From a virus: DNA of 35,658 nt. The stretch lies in the IMG/VR virus record IMGVR_UViG_3300043434_000752, positions 1-35,658 of that record. One strand, 5' to 3'. Made by a program: the position numbers and the translations under genes. This document shows positions 35,153 through 35,658 of the stretch, piece by piece; position 1 is the first letter of the stretch, and each line of letters opens with the position of its first letter. Below the pieces are notes generated by a model. It saw only the letters and a list, made by a program, of their open reading frames with translations, searched no databases and had not been told where the DNA came from.

Positions 35153-35658
35153 TTACCACAGGTCCTTTTTAGCAGGAGTAAAGCCGTTATTAGCAGAATA
35201 TTGAGGAACCTTTAACTTAGTACTCTTTTTCAACTGAGCAATAAGGAACGGAATACCAGTACGCATTTCTGTTGTAAAGCCCCGGACAATAACATTGCCA
35301 TTAGCATCAACATCATCACTGTCCTTATTAGCAGTTCGATACCAAGATTCATAGGTCAGTCTAACTTTGTCCCAGAATGGTCCTGTAGGACTGAAGTCAC
35401 CTCCGAAAGTCTTAGTAAATGCTACAAACTCTAGTAGATACTTTTGATTAACGGTGATGTCTTGCTCATAGCAAAGATTAAAATACTCGTAGAGTTGCCT
35501 AGCTTCCTTAGCTTCAACAGGTCGTTCTTGACCTAAGTATGTCCAGTATTCAGCAAACATGCGAGTAACTTCGGGATGTTTGCGAGTCTTAAGACTCTTG
35601 CTCATTAATGTATCAGCCAGCAAAGTAAATGCACCGGGCTGATCATCATCGCCGATTT
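35153..35658 (-). CDS. Hypothetical phage protein, 5' end cut by the window edge
   Basis: The frame is open to the end of the window (IGDDDQPGAF then TLLADTLMSKS), so the real start lies outside. An ATG at 35602 and in-frame TTG/CTG codons near 35623 are possible, but the upstream residues look protein-like. The visible part has PEVTRMFAEYWTYLGQERPVEAKEARQLYEYF and FVAFTKTFGGDFSPTGPFWDKVRLTYESWYR, with a basic C-terminus. No family recognised. Confidence 0.7.
   Translation of the reverse strand, partial: IGDDDQPGAFTLLADTLMSKSLKTRKHPEVTRMFAEYWTYLGQERPVEAKEARQLYEYFNLCYEQDITVNQKYLLEFVAFTKTFGGDFSPTGPFWDKVRLTYESWYRTANKDSDDVDANGNVIVRGFTTEMRTGIPFLIAQLKKSTKLKVPQYSANNGFTPAKKDLW

Noticed and set aside
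1-35658. CRISPR arrays, insertion sequences, rRNA genes
   Set aside because: No regular repeat-spacer pattern, transposase motif or rRNA sequence was seen on either strand.

Overview
The window is a piece of a large tailed-bacteriophage genome, most likely a T4-like myovirus. Coding density is very high, genes are joined by ATGA/TAATG overlaps, and nearly everything lies on the minus strand. Large fibre-type virion proteins sit beside a GroES-like co-chaperonin, an ATP-dependent DNA ligase and dozens of tiny conserved phage ORFs. The host is probably a Gram-negative proteobacterium, plausibly a betaproteobacterium: the phage carries a PstS of proteobacterial type, ErpA, IF-1, an outer-membrane beta-barrel protein and a permuted (two-piece) tmRNA, a form known from alpha- and betaproteobacteria and cyanobacteria. 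The host is inference only.

Layout. 28-2552: a minus-strand operon of small genes with a GroES-like co-chaperonin and a catalytically incomplete DnaE-like protein. 2609-7448: three fibre/virion proteins, one with Ig/cadherin-like repeats and one with a 51-bp tandem repeat. 7492-9034: ErpA, superoxide dismutase, translation initiation factor IF-1 and a conserved protein. 9107-11522: an amidinotransferase-GNAT operon. 11526-17210: Bax-inhibitor-1/YccA, a MazG-like pyrophosphohydrolase, a penicillin-binding-type D,D-peptidase, a DUF2452 protein and an outer-membrane protein. 17272-18975: tRNA-Arg(UCU), a plus-strand GIY-YIG endonuclease and a metallophosphoesterase. 19100-23903: small early genes, including ten ORFs that end in the same HFGVEE-type peptide. 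23953-27827: DNA ligase, a SWIM zinc-finger protein and PstS. 28145-28510: the permuted tmRNA with its own sigma70 promoter and terminator. 28527-32868: more small early genes behind near-identical sigma70 promoters. 32865-35658: a DNA methyltransferase, a possible PD-(D/E)xK nuclease, an HNH protein and a gene cut by the window edge.

Functionally the window has a strong translation theme (tmRNA, IF-1, tRNA-Arg, co-chaperonin). It also carries host-physiology genes: PstS for phosphate, ErpA and SOD for Fe-S and redox homeostasis, YccA-like for membrane proteolysis, and a D,D-peptidase for the cell wall. Early genes are organised as mobile-looking cassettes of stop codon, stem-loop, consensus sigma70 promoter and SD. 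The most notable items are the permuted phage tmRNA with a 29-codon tag, the HFGVEE gene array whose conserved C-terminus doubles as the next gene's Shine-Dalgarno, and the phage-encoded IF-1.
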